Below are positions 34,555-42,208 of a stretch of DNA of 64,000 nucleotides, in pieces. The first letter of the stretch is position 1; each line of letters opens with the position of its first letter. This stretch comes from Duganella aceris (lineage in GTDB: Bacteria > Pseudomonadota > Gammaproteobacteria > Burkholderiales > Burkholderiaceae_D). The DNA lies in the NCBI RefSeq assembly GCF_011090165.1, contig NZ_JAADJT010000020.1, positions 1 to 64,000 on the forward strand. Reading direction: 5' to 3'. A model generated the notes under the pieces. It did no database searches and had not been told where the DNA came from. It saw nothing but the letters and a program-made list of their open reading frames with translations. Made by a program: the position numbers and the translations under genes.

Positions 34555-35615
34555 ACGCTGCGCGGAGCCAGGCGCGCGGTGGCGCCCTCGATCAGCTGGG
34601 CCGAGAAAGAACGCTTCTCGGGCCCGGCGCCCGGGTTGTTGATCATCGACGTCAGCAACTCGGTGGCGGCGCGCGCCATTTCCTGCACCGGCTGGCGCAG
34701 CGTGGTGAGCTGGTAGCTCATCCAGTTGGCCGGCTCGATGCCGTCGAAGCCGGCCACCGACAATTTGCGCGGCACCTCCAGCCCCAGTTCGTGGCGCGCG
34801 GCGTCGACGCAGCCGATCGCCATCACGTCGTTGCCGCAAATGACGGCGTCCGGCGCGCGGCCCATCTGGCGCACGATCTCGCGCATGCCGACGGCGCCGC
34901 TCTCGTAATCGTAGTTGCCGCGCACGATGACCGGCTTGGCCAGTTTCAGTTCGGCGATGCGCTCGCAGGCGCCGCGCGTGCGCTCCTGGGCCACCACCGA
35001 TTCCGCCGGGCCGTCGATGATGGCGAAGCGCTTGTGGCCGGCCGCCGCGAGGCGCGACACCAGCGTGCGTGCGCCGTCGACCTGGTCGCAGACCACCGCG
35101 CTGACCGCCTTGTCCTTCATGGTGCGGTTGTACAGCACCAGCGGCACGCGGCGGCGTTCGAATTCCTCGACGTGGCGCGGCAGGATGTGGGCGGCGGCGG
35201 CGATCACACCGCCGACCTGGTATTCCCAGATCTGCGACAGCACGCGATCGACCTCGGTATCGCCGGGCAGCGTGAACAGCAGCATGCGCATGCCGTTCAG
35301 GCTGAACTGGCGGCTCAGCTCCGACAGCACCTCCGGGTAGTACAGGTTGGTCAGGTTGGAGATCAGCACCGCGATCAGGTCGGAGCGGCGCGTGATCAGG
35401 CTGCGCGCTATGGCGTTGGGGGTGTAGCCCAGCTCCGCCGCCGCCTTCATCACGCGGGCGCGCATTTCGTCGGAGGCGTAGGCGCCTTCCTTGAAGCAGC
35501 GCGACACCGCCGATTGCGACACGCCGGCGCGTACCGCCACGTCGTAGGACGTGTAGTTGACGCGGGTGCCGTCCGGCTTCTCCGCCAGTGCTTCCTTGTT
35601 TGCCTTGGTGGCCAT
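34551..35615 (-). CDS. LacI family transcriptional regulator, likely repressor of the catabolic locus
   Basis: A 354-residue LacI-type regulator. The N-terminal helix-turn-helix (SYDVAVRAGVSQSAVSRCFK) is followed by the hinge (ELGYTPNAIARSLITRRSD) and a sugar-binding-protein-like effector domain to about residue 345. The effector is unknown. It faces away from the receptor gene, and a degenerate copy of the palindrome found at the other promoters (35664-35677) lies just upstream of its own start, suggesting autoregulation. It is the only regulator gene in the cluster. Confidence 0.9.
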   Translation of the reverse strand: MATKANKEALAEKPDGTRVNYTSYDVAVRAGVSQSAVSRCFKEGAYASDEMRARVMKAAAELGYTPNAIARSLITRRSDLIAVLISNLTNLYYPEVLSELSRQFSLNGMRMLLFTLPGDTEVDRVLSQIWEYQVGGVIAAAAHILPRHVEEFERRRVPLVLYNRTMKDKAVSAVVCDQVDGARTLVSRLAAAGHKRFAIIDGPAESVVAQERTRGACERIAELKLAKPVIVRGNYDYESGAVGMREIVRQMGRAPDAVICGNDVMAIGCVDAARHELGLEVPRKLSVAGFDGIEPANWMSYQLTTLRQPVQEMARAATELLTSMINNPGAGPEKRSFSAQLIEGATARLAPRSV

Positions 35616-35663
35616 TTCATCTCAGTCAGGGTGTGATCATGCGACGATTATAAATCAAATACA

Positions 35664-35677
35664 TGCATTCGATTGCA
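35664..35677. promoter_or_regulatory. Operator-like palindrome, site 4 (upstream of lacI-type gene)
   Basis: TGCATTCGATTGCA is a weaker palindrome with the same central CG and outer TG/CA, about 49 bases upstream of the regulator start. It resembles the reverse complement of site 1 (TGCATTCGAAGTCA). Confidence 0.5.
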
Positions 35678-35764
35678 AGCGCGATGCACAGCGCCGGGGA
35701 GGGCGTGCGTCCTGAATTTACAGGCTAAACACTGTTTCATTTTGACCACCATCATGAAAATATC

Positions 35765-35793
35765 TTGACGCGATGTGACTTCGAAGTCAGGAT
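35765..35793 (+). promoter_or_regulatory. Promoter with perfect operator palindrome for the TonB receptor gene
   Basis: A -35-like TTGACG (35765-35770) and a -10-like CAGGAT (35788-35793) flank, with 17 bases between, the perfect 14-bp palindrome TGACTTCGAAGTCA (35776-35789). Repressor bound here would cover the spacer. The transcript would have about 130 bases before the receptor ATG. This accounts for the intergenic stretch 35616-35932; the remainder, 35800-35920, shows nothing I can name. Confidence 0.6.
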
Positions 35794-35932
35794 TCAGTCA
35801 TCAACTTGAGCGAGTTGATGATCAAGAAGCCCCCGGTAGTGGGGCGCGATGGTCCCAATTCATACTGCATGCGAAGTATCGTCTTAGGCGGCATAGATTT
35901 TGCGTGTATCACGACCAATACTGGAGAATCAC

Positions 35933-38590
35933 ATGAAGAAGTTCAAGACCAAGACCCTCGTTTGGCAGTTGGCCTCGATCGGCGCCGTCAGCGCGCTCGG
36001 CCACGGCCTGGCGCTGGCGCAGGAGCAGCCCGACGCCGCGCCGGCCAAGACCGAACTGCAATCGGTCGTGGTGACGGCGCAGCGCCGCGCGGAGAATCCA
36101 CAGGACGTGCCGGTGTCGGTGACGTCGGTGTCGGCGGAACAGCTGGCCGCGCGCAACATCACCGACCTGTCGCAGATGGAGGGTGTGTCGCCCGGCTTCA
36201 CCTTCGGCCGCTCCGGCGCCGATGCGCGTCCGGCGATGCGCGGCGTGCGCACCGATAACGTCGCGGTCAACGGCGACACCACCATCGGCTTCTTCATCGA
36301 CGGCATCTACAAATCACGCGCCCAGCAGGCGCTGGCCAGCTTCGTCGACGTCGACCGGGTCGAGATCCAGCGCGGACCGCAAGGCACGCTGTACGGCCGC
36401 AATACCTTCGGCGGCAATATCTCGGTGATCACCAATGCGCCGGTGCTGAACAAGACCCAGGCCGAGGCCAGCCTGCTGGCCGGCAGCTTTGGCCGCGTGC
36501 GCGCCGAGGGTGTGTACAACCTGCCGCTGGGCGAGACGGCGGCGGTGCGCTTCGTGGTGGCGCGCGAAAGCGCCGACGGCTACGTCAAGAACGATTTCAA
36601 CACCTCCGGCGATCTGTTCGACCAGGATCTGAAATATGCGCGCATGGTGCTGCTGTTCAAGCCGACCAAGGACTTCGACCTGACGCTGCGCGCCGATAAC
36701 ACCCGCCAGGACAGCAATGGCGGTTCCGCCTTCGGCTACAAGCAGGCCGGCACCTACTACGATCCGGCCTCCTGCCAGCAGCTGTTCAACGGCAGTGTGG
36801 CGCTGGTGAATCCGCGCCCCGGCAACTTCGACGGCGTCGCCGACTGCAAGCGCACCGTCGCGGCGGGAAATGGCAGCGGCGCGAACGCGGTCGGCTCCGG
36901 CGTCGACCTGGGCATCCCGATCCACGCTCCGGGCAGCGCGTATAACATCGATGCCGATTACCGCCCTTTCATGAAGTTGCGCGACAAGAGCGCGTCGCTG
37001 GACATGACCTACCGCTTCGACGGCTTCGCGGTGAAGTCGATCACCGGCTATGCCGACTTCGAAGTCCAGCGCAGCGCCGACTCCGACATGTCGGCGTCGC
37101 AGATCGCGATCGACTTCCAGCGCACCGCGGCCAAGACGCTGTCGCAGGAATTCCAGATCTTGTCGACCGGTCGCGGTCCGCTGGAGTGGGTGGCCGGCTA
37201 CTACTACTTCAACGACAAGCTGCGCGGCACCTTCATCAACCAGCAGCAGCCGCGCGTGATCAATTCCGAAGCGCTGGGCGCGCCACTGAGCTTGCCGGTC
37301 GCCTCCGCCGGCACCTTCGACGACCCGTACGCCAAGACCGTGTCGAACGCCTTCTATGCGCAGGGTTCGTGGAAACCGAGCGAACAACTGAAGCTGACGC
37401 TGGGCGCGCGCCGCACCGAGGACAAGAAGAACTTCCGCTTCGCCAACGCCAATTCGGTCCTGCCGCTCGGCGCCAACGGGCTGCCGGATGGGACCAAGAT
37501 CACCATCAATACGCCGTCGCCGGGGATCGCCGCCTTCGGCACGGCCGGCACCTCGAACTGCGTGCCGGCGCGCGGGCCCGGTTTCTACTGCGATCCGGCC
37601 AATCCGTCGGTATTGTGGGGCGCGACCTACGACGAGCAGACCTTCTCCAAGACCACCATGCGCGCCGCCGTCGATTACAAGCTGGCCAAGTCCAATCTGC
37701 TGTACGGCAGCTATTCGACCGGCTTCCGCTCCGGCGGCTTCAACTCGGGACAGGCCGATCAGACGGTGCGCAGCTTCCTGCCGGAGGACGTGAAAGCGTT
37801 CGAAGTCGGCTCGAAGAATCGCTTCCTGGGCAACACGCTTCAGCTGAACGTATCGGCCTTCCATAACAAGTATTCCAACTTGCAGGAGCAGCGCCAGACG
37901 CCGGTGGGCGGCACCACCATCACCACGGTGTTCAACGCCACCCAGGCGCGCGCCAACGGTGTCGAAACCGAAGTCCAGTGGCGCGCCAGCGAGCGGCTGT
38001 CGCTGGGCGCCGGGCTGTCGGTGCTGGATGCGAAGTACACCGACTTCAAGAACGTGGCCCTGCCTTACGGGACCTCGATCCTGGTGGCCGACGCCAGCGC
38101 CACCGCGCCGACCTTGATAAACGGCGTCGTCATCGCGCCGGCCGGACAGCGGCGCGTATTCGCCCCCGGCTACAGCTGCGGCCCGATCGCCGGCACCGGC
38201 GGCGTCGGCCAGCCGGCGGTGGCCTTCGGCTGCGACCTGTCGGGCAACCGCTTGCCGTATGCGCCGCGCTATCAGGGCTCGGTGTCGGCGTCGTATGAAG
38301 TGGACCTGCCGAACGGCGGCCGCCTGGTGCCGCTGGCGGTGGTGACCTTCTCCGGAGGTTACTATGGCCAGCCGTTCAACTCGGCGCTGGAAAAACAGGG
38401 CGCTTACGCCAAGACCGACTTGAAGCTGAACTGGGAAGTCAACGACAGCTGGAGCGTGCTGTTCTCGGTGGATAATGCGACCGACAAGCAGACCATCAAT
38501 CGCTTCGTCTGGGGCGGTGGCGGCGGCATGCAGGTCAGCGCCGCGCCGCCGCGCACCTTCGGTGTGCGGGTAAACTACAAGTCGTTCTGA
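35933..38590 (+). CDS. TonB-dependent receptor, probable substrate uptake for the catabolic locus
   Basis: An 885-residue outer-membrane receptor. A signal peptide (MKKFKTKTLVWQLASIG...ALA) is followed by a plug domain (about residues 45-165) with LQSVVVTAQRRAENPQDVPVSV and FVDVDRVEIQRGPQGTLYGRN. The beta-barrel ends VRVNYKSF with a C-terminal Phe. The plug style (VVVTAQRR...DVPVSVT) is that of receptors common in catabolic and lignin- or terpenoid-related loci of proteobacteria, more than of siderophore receptors. The ligand is unknown. GGAG precedes the chosen ATG; a longer start 11 codons upstream is unlikely. MFS transporter gene follows 21 bases downstream. Confidence 0.9.
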   Translation: MKKFKTKTLVWQLASIGAVSALGHGLALAQEQPDAAPAKTELQSVVVTAQRRAENPQDVPVSVTSVSAEQLAARNITDLSQMEGVSPGFTFGRSGADARPAMRGVRTDNVAVNGDTTIGFFIDGIYKSRAQQALASFVDVDRVEIQRGPQGTLYGRNTFGGNISVITNAPVLNKTQAEASLLAGSFGRVRAEGVYNLPLGETAAVRFVVARESADGYVKNDFNTSGDLFDQDLKYARMVLLFKPTKDFDLTLRADNTRQDSNGGSAFGYKQAGTYYDPASCQQLFNGSVALVNPRPGNFDGVADCKRTVAAGNGSGANAVGSGVDLGIPIHAPGSAYNIDADYRPFMKLRDKSASLDMTYRFDGFAVKSITGYADFEVQRSADSDMSASQIAIDFQRTAAKTLSQEFQILSTGRGPLEWVAGYYYFNDKLRGTFINQQQPRVINSEALGAPLSLPVASAGTFDDPYAKTVSNAFYAQGSWKPSEQLKLTLGARRTEDKKNFRFANANSVLPLGANGLPDGTKITINTPSPGIAAFGTAGTSNCVPARGPGFYCDPANPSVLWGATYDEQTFSKTTMRAAVDYKLAKSNLLYGSYSTGFRSGGFNSGQADQTVRSFLPEDVKAFEVGSKNRFLGNTLQLNVSAFHNKYSNLQEQRQTPVGGTTITTVFNATQARANGVETEVQWRASERLSLGAGLSVLDAKYTDFKNVALPYGTSILVADASATAPTLINGVVIAPAGQRRVFAPGYSCGPIAGTGGVGQPAVAFGCDLSGNRLPYAPRYQGSVSASYEVDLPNGGRLVPLAVVTFSGGYYGQPFNSALEKQGAYAKTDLKLNWEVNDSWSVLFSVDNATDKQTINRFVWGGGGGMQVSAAPPRTFGVRVNYKSF

Positions 38591-38611
38591 CGCTGACTAC
38601 AGGGAGACGCG

Positions 38612-39835
38612 GTGCTTGAAGATCTGAAGGTAATCCCGGTGGCCGCCGTGCCGGTTGAAATCAGCAAGGCGCGGCGCTACGGCACCTTCGCCGCCATCAT
38701 GCTGGTCTATGTGTTCTATTCGTTCTGCTGGAACACCGAGAACTTCCTGCGGCCATATGTCGCGCAGGCGCTGGGGTTGTCGCGGATCGAGGTGTCGGCG
38801 TTCTACACGGCGCAGGCCAGCGGCGCGCTGTTCGGCGCCATCATCCTGTCGCAGATCGCCGATCACTACAGCCGCCGCAACACGCTGGTGGCGATCAGCA
38901 TCGGGATCGGACTGGCGGCGCTGGGCGTGGTGTTCGTTGTCGATTTCCAGACCGCCCTGCTGCAGCGCTTTGTGATGGGCTTCTTCCTCGGCGGCGTGTT
39001 CGGCTGCGTGGTCAGCGTGTACGTGGGCCTGTTTTCCGCCACGGTGCTGGGCTTGTTGTCCGGCCTGGTGCAACTGGTGTACAACGGCGGCGATGCGCTG
39101 CTGTCGTGGACCGGACGCCACTACGACGCCAGCAACTGGCAGCATCTGTTGCAGATCGGCGGCTGCGGCGCGATCTGCGCCGGGATCGCGGTGTGGCTGG
39201 TGGTGCCGTCGGACCGGCATCGGACGCTGGCCGCGCGCAAGCTGGGACAGCGCCCGGCGTTGCGCGAGCTGTTCGAGCATGGGCGCTGGCGCCTGACGGG
39301 CCGGCTGGCGCTGATGTCGGGCTTGAACTACTTCGCCTTCCAGTCCTTCAACGGCTGGGTGACGACGTATCTGCGCGAGGTGCATCACTACCCGAGCGAC
39401 ACGGTCGGCAAGCTGATGACGGTGCTGCATGTCGGCTCGATGCTGGGCGCGGTGGTGTGGGGCCTGGTCGGCGACCGCTTCGGGCGTCGCGCCAACCTGG
39501 TGGGCTTCCTGCTGGCGTCGGCGGTGGCGGTGGTGTACATGAACGTGCCGCCGGATGCGCTGGCGCTGGGTGTGGCCGGCTTCTGCTACGGCTTCTGCAT
39601 CGTCAGCCACGGTATCTGGGGACCTTATTTCGCCGAGCTGTATCCCGAGCATCTGCGGGCGACGGCGGCGTCCATCATCAACTGGGGCCGGGTGGTGTCG
39701 CTGTTCGGATCCCTGCTGTCGGGCTGGATCGCGCACGAGGCGGGACTGCAAACGGTGATGTACATCGGCGGCGCCACCTACGCGCTGGCCGGCCTGCTGT
39801 GGTGGACCCTGCCGGAAACCCTGCGGCGCAAATAG
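38612..39835 (+). CDS. MFS transporter, probable inner-membrane uptake for the locus
   Basis: A 407-residue major-facilitator permease with about 12 membrane helices, starting at GTG behind AGGGAGA. Segments such as SQIADHYSRRNTLVAISIG and GDRFGRRANLVGF are the usual MFS cytoplasmic loops. It resembles the sugar-acid/aromatic-acid permeases in shape, but I cannot name a substrate. With the receptor gene 21 bases upstream, the pair can carry the same compound across both membranes. It ends directly before the histidine kinase remnant. Confidence 0.88.
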   Translation: MLEDLKVIPVAAVPVEISKARRYGTFAAIMLVYVFYSFCWNTENFLRPYVAQALGLSRIEVSAFYTAQASGALFGAIILSQIADHYSRRNTLVAISIGIGLAALGVVFVVDFQTALLQRFVMGFFLGGVFGCVVSVYVGLFSATVLGLLSGLVQLVYNGGDALLSWTGRHYDASNWQHLLQIGGCGAICAGIAVWLVVPSDRHRTLAARKLGQRPALRELFEHGRWRLTGRLALMSGLNYFAFQSFNGWVTTYLREVHHYPSDTVGKLMTVLHVGSMLGAVVWGLVGDRFGRRANLVGFLLASAVAVVYMNVPPDALALGVAGFCYGFCIVSHGIWGPYFAELYPEHLRATAASIINWGRVVSLFGSLLSGWIAHEAGLQTVMYIGGATYALAGLLWWTLPETLRRK

Positions 39836-40069
39836 CTACAATACAATCGTAAAGCGCGCGCTGCCCAGCGGCGAATCCTCGACGGTGATGACACCGCCGC
39901 GCAGCGCGATCGCCCTGGTGCTGATGGCCAGGCCTAGGCCGTAGCCGGCGGTGCCGTGATCCTGCTCGCGCTCTAACCGGCGGAACGGTTCGAATATCCG
40001 TTCGCGCTGATCGACGGGGGACTCCGAGCCGTCATCGTCGACTCTGAAGCATAGGGACAGTTGCCATTT
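39836..40069 (-). pseudogene. Remnant of a sensor histidine kinase (C-terminal ATPase end only)
   Basis: On the leftward strand this region reads, up to a TAG at 39838-39836, as the last ~78 residues of a histidine kinase: LSLCFRVDDDG, ERIFEPFRRLE, GTAGYGLGLAI and TVEDSPLGSARFTIVL. These are the G1, F and G2 boxes of the HATPase domain of an RstB/EnvZ-like kinase. The sensor, membrane, H-box and N-box parts are missing. The frame continues into the stop codon of the DUF5615 gene, so the truncation point is exactly at that gene's 3' end. Confidence 0.75.
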
Positions 40070-40390
40070 TTATGCAGAGACGCGAACCGCCGCGCGGGGT
40101 TGTAGACTGGAAAGTATTTGCGTCAGTTTAGGGATGATGGGAAGTAGAGCGGTCAGTTCGTTGGAGTTGGTATCAAGGATGACAACGGCGATCGGAAGCG
40201 TCTTCAAGTTTTGCTGATACGGCAGATTTTTATCAACAGTGATGAATGCGTCGAAACTGGTAGCGGCCTGTGCAAGCAGTAGTCCGTTCTTTAGTCCGTT
40301 CCATCCCTTTTCTCCAACGGTGCTTACTACGTGGCCGGGCAAGTGGCGGCGCAGGCCGGCTGGCACCGATTCGTCAAGAAGCAAGCGCAT
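40070..40390 (-). CDS. DUF5615 family PIN-like protein, putative toxin
   Basis: A 106-residue protein of the DUF5615 PIN-like family. Acidic residues of the metal site are present in MRLLLDESVPAGLRRHL and FDAFITVDKNLPYQ. Family members are usually paired with a DUF433 protein and are considered toxin candidates (RNases) of toxin-antitoxin modules. The stop codon is in frame with the kinase remnant that follows. The base composition is less GC-rich than its neighbours, which suggests transfer. Confidence 0.8.
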   Translation of the reverse strand: MRLLLDESVPAGLRRHLPGHVVSTVGEKGWNGLKNGLLLAQAATSFDAFITVDKNLPYQQNLKTLPIAVVILDTNSNELTALLPIIPKLTQILSSLQPRAAVRVSA

Positions 40391-40592
40391 CGGCTAGCAA
40401 GTGCTGCTTCGCCGCCTCCAGGACTGCTATGGCGGTGTCGCGAGGTACAGAGGGAAAGTCCTCCAGAAAATCACTCAGCGACGACTGTCCTGTAATGTAA
40501 TCGAATAGGTTTTGCACAGGAACGCGAGTGCCTCTAAAGCAAGGCACTCCGCTCATGATTTCAGGATCGCTTTTGATGTGCTGATTGTTCAC
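40374..40592 (-). CDS. DUF433 family protein, putative antitoxin
   Basis: A 72-residue protein of the DUF433 family: IKSDPEIMSGVPCFRGTRVPVQNLFDYI, followed by FLEDFPSVPRDTAIAVLEAA, the fold of a small winged/helix-turn-helix regulator. The GTG start at 40592 has a perfect GGAGG five bases upstream; a GTG one codon earlier is less well spaced. It overlaps the toxin gene by 17 bases, the usual arrangement of a cotranscribed antitoxin-toxin pair. Confidence 0.8.
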   Translation of the reverse strand: MNNQHIKSDPEIMSGVPCFRGTRVPVQNLFDYITGQSSLSDFLEDFPSVPRDTAIAVLEAAKQHLLADALAS

Positions 40593-40684
40593 CACTGCCT
40601 CCGTTTTTTAAGACTAGCACATTACTGCGAAGCGAGAAAATAGAATTTGTCCTCGATCAAAAAGCTCATATCAACTCGAAAAAA

Positions 40685-40704
40685 AAGGACGCCGTGGCGT
40701 CCTT
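40685..40704 (-). terminator. Rho-independent terminator after gatB
   Basis: Read leftward, AAGGACGCC pairs with GGCGTCCTT around a two-base loop and is followed by eight T's. It lies 22 bases beyond the gatB stop, ending gatCAB. Confidence 0.92.
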
Positions 40705-40725
40705 GAAAATTGTAGAGCGGCCGCG

Positions 40726-42186
40726 CTAGCCGGCCAGCTTGGCTTTCAGCAGTTCGGTCAGCTGCGCCGGGTTGGCCTTGCCGCGCGAGGCTTTCATCGC
40801 CTGGCCGATCAGCGCGTTCAGCGCCGCTTCTTTACCTGCGCGGTACTGCTCCACCGATTTCTCGTTGGCGGCGATGACGTCGTTGACGATCGCTTCCAGC
40901 GCGCCGGTATCCGAGATCTGCTTCAGGCCCTTGGCTTCGATGATGGTGTCGACCAGGTTCTCGTCGGCGGACTTGGCTTCCCACATGCCGGCGAAGACTT
41001 CCTTGGCGGCTTTGTTGGAGATGGTGCCGTCGGCGATGCGCTTCAGCAGCGCGGCCAGCTGTGGCGCCGATACCGGCGCATCAGCCAGGTCCACGCCTTC
41101 GCGGTTCAGCGTCGACGAGACGTCGCCCATCAGCCAGTTGGCGGCGGCCTTGGCGTTTTCCTTGCCGGCTTTCTCCACCACGGCGACGAAGTAGGTCGCC
41201 ATCGCCTTGGATGCGGTCAGCACCAGCGAGTCATATTCCGGCAGCGCGTATTCGCTGACGAAGCGGGCGCGCATCGCGGCCGGCAGTTCCGGCATCGAGG
41301 CCTTGACCTTGGCGATCCATTCGTCGGAGATCATCAGCGGCGGCAGGTCCGGATCCGGGAAGTAGCGGTAATCCTGCGCGTCTTCCTTGCTGCGCATTTC
41401 GCGCGTTTCCTTGCGGTCCGGATCGTACAGGCGGGTCGCTTGCACCACCTTGCCGCCGTCTTCGATCAGTTCGATCTGACGGCGCACTTCGACGTGCACC
41501 GCTTCCTCGATGAAGCGGAACGAGTTCAGGTTCTTGATCTCGCAGCGGGTGCCGAGCGCGGTCTCGCCCTTCGGGCGCACCGAGACGTTGACGTCGCAGC
41601 GGAACGAGCCTTCCTGCATATTGCCGTCGCAGACCCCGAGCCACATCACCAGCGAGTGCAGGGCCTTGGCGTAGGCCACCGCTTCGGCGGCGCTGCGGAT
41701 TTCCGGCTCGGAGACGATCTCCAGCAGCGGCGTGCCGGCGCGGTTCAAGTCGATGCCGCTCATGCCGGCGTAGTCTTCGTGCAGCGATTTGCCGGCGTCT
41801 TCTTCCAGGTGGGCGCGCGTCAGGTTGACGGTCTTGGTGACGAATTCGCCGTCCTTCTCAAAGCCGAAGGTCAGCGAGCCGCCGATCACCACCGGGTCTT
41901 CGAACTGGCTGATCTGGTAGCCCTTCGGCAGGTCCGGATAGAAGTAGTTCTTGCGGGCGAAGATCGACGCCGGCGCGATCCTGGCGCCGACGGCCAGGCC
42001 GAAGCGGATCGCGCGGTCCACCGCCTGCTTGTTCATCACCGGCAGCACGCCAGGCAGCGCCAGGTCGACCGGGCTGGCCTGGGTGTTGGCTTCGGCGCCG
42101 AACTTGATCGGCGATCCGCTGAAAATTTTTGATTCGGTCGTGAGCTGCACGTGGTTCTCAAGACCGATGACGACTTCCCATTCCAT
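40726..42186 (-). CDS. gatB: Aspartyl/glutamyl-tRNA amidotransferase subunit B
   Basis: A 486-residue GatB of normal length. It starts MEWEVVIGLENHVQL, has the kinase-like cradle with NYFYPDLPKGYQISQFE and AHLEEDAGKSLH, and a C-terminal helical/tail (YqeY-like) domain ending in a lysine-rich tail. Together with GatA and GatC it converts misacylated Glu-tRNA(Gln) or Asp-tRNA(Asn) to the amide form. It is last in the gatC-gatA-gatB order, 22 bases after gatA. Confidence 0.97.
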   Translation of the reverse strand: MEWEVVIGLENHVQLTTESKIFSGSPIKFGAEANTQASPVDLALPGVLPVMNKQAVDRAIRFGLAVGARIAPASIFARKNYFYPDLPKGYQISQFEDPVVIGGSLTFGFEKDGEFVTKTVNLTRAHLEEDAGKSLHEDYAGMSGIDLNRAGTPLLEIVSEPEIRSAAEAVAYAKALHSLVMWLGVCDGNMQEGSFRCDVNVSVRPKGETALGTRCEIKNLNSFRFIEEAVHVEVRRQIELIEDGGKVVQATRLYDPDRKETREMRSKEDAQDYRYFPDPDLPPLMISDEWIAKVKASMPELPAAMRARFVSEYALPEYDSLVLTASKAMATYFVAVVEKAGKENAKAAANWLMGDVSSTLNREGVDLADAPVSAPQLAALLKRIADGTISNKAAKEVFAGMWEAKSADENLVDTIIEAKGLKQISDTGALEAIVNDVIAANEKSVEQYRAGKEAALNALIGQAMKASRGKANPAQLTELLKAKLAG

Positions 42187-42208
42187 ATTGTTCTCGCTAT
42201 CTTTTTTA

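Noticed and set aside
40047..40066. GGGACAGTTGCC-like segment that could be a dispersed repeat
   Set aside because: It reads in frame as part of the kinase remnant (LSLCFR), so a separate repeat is not needed to explain it.
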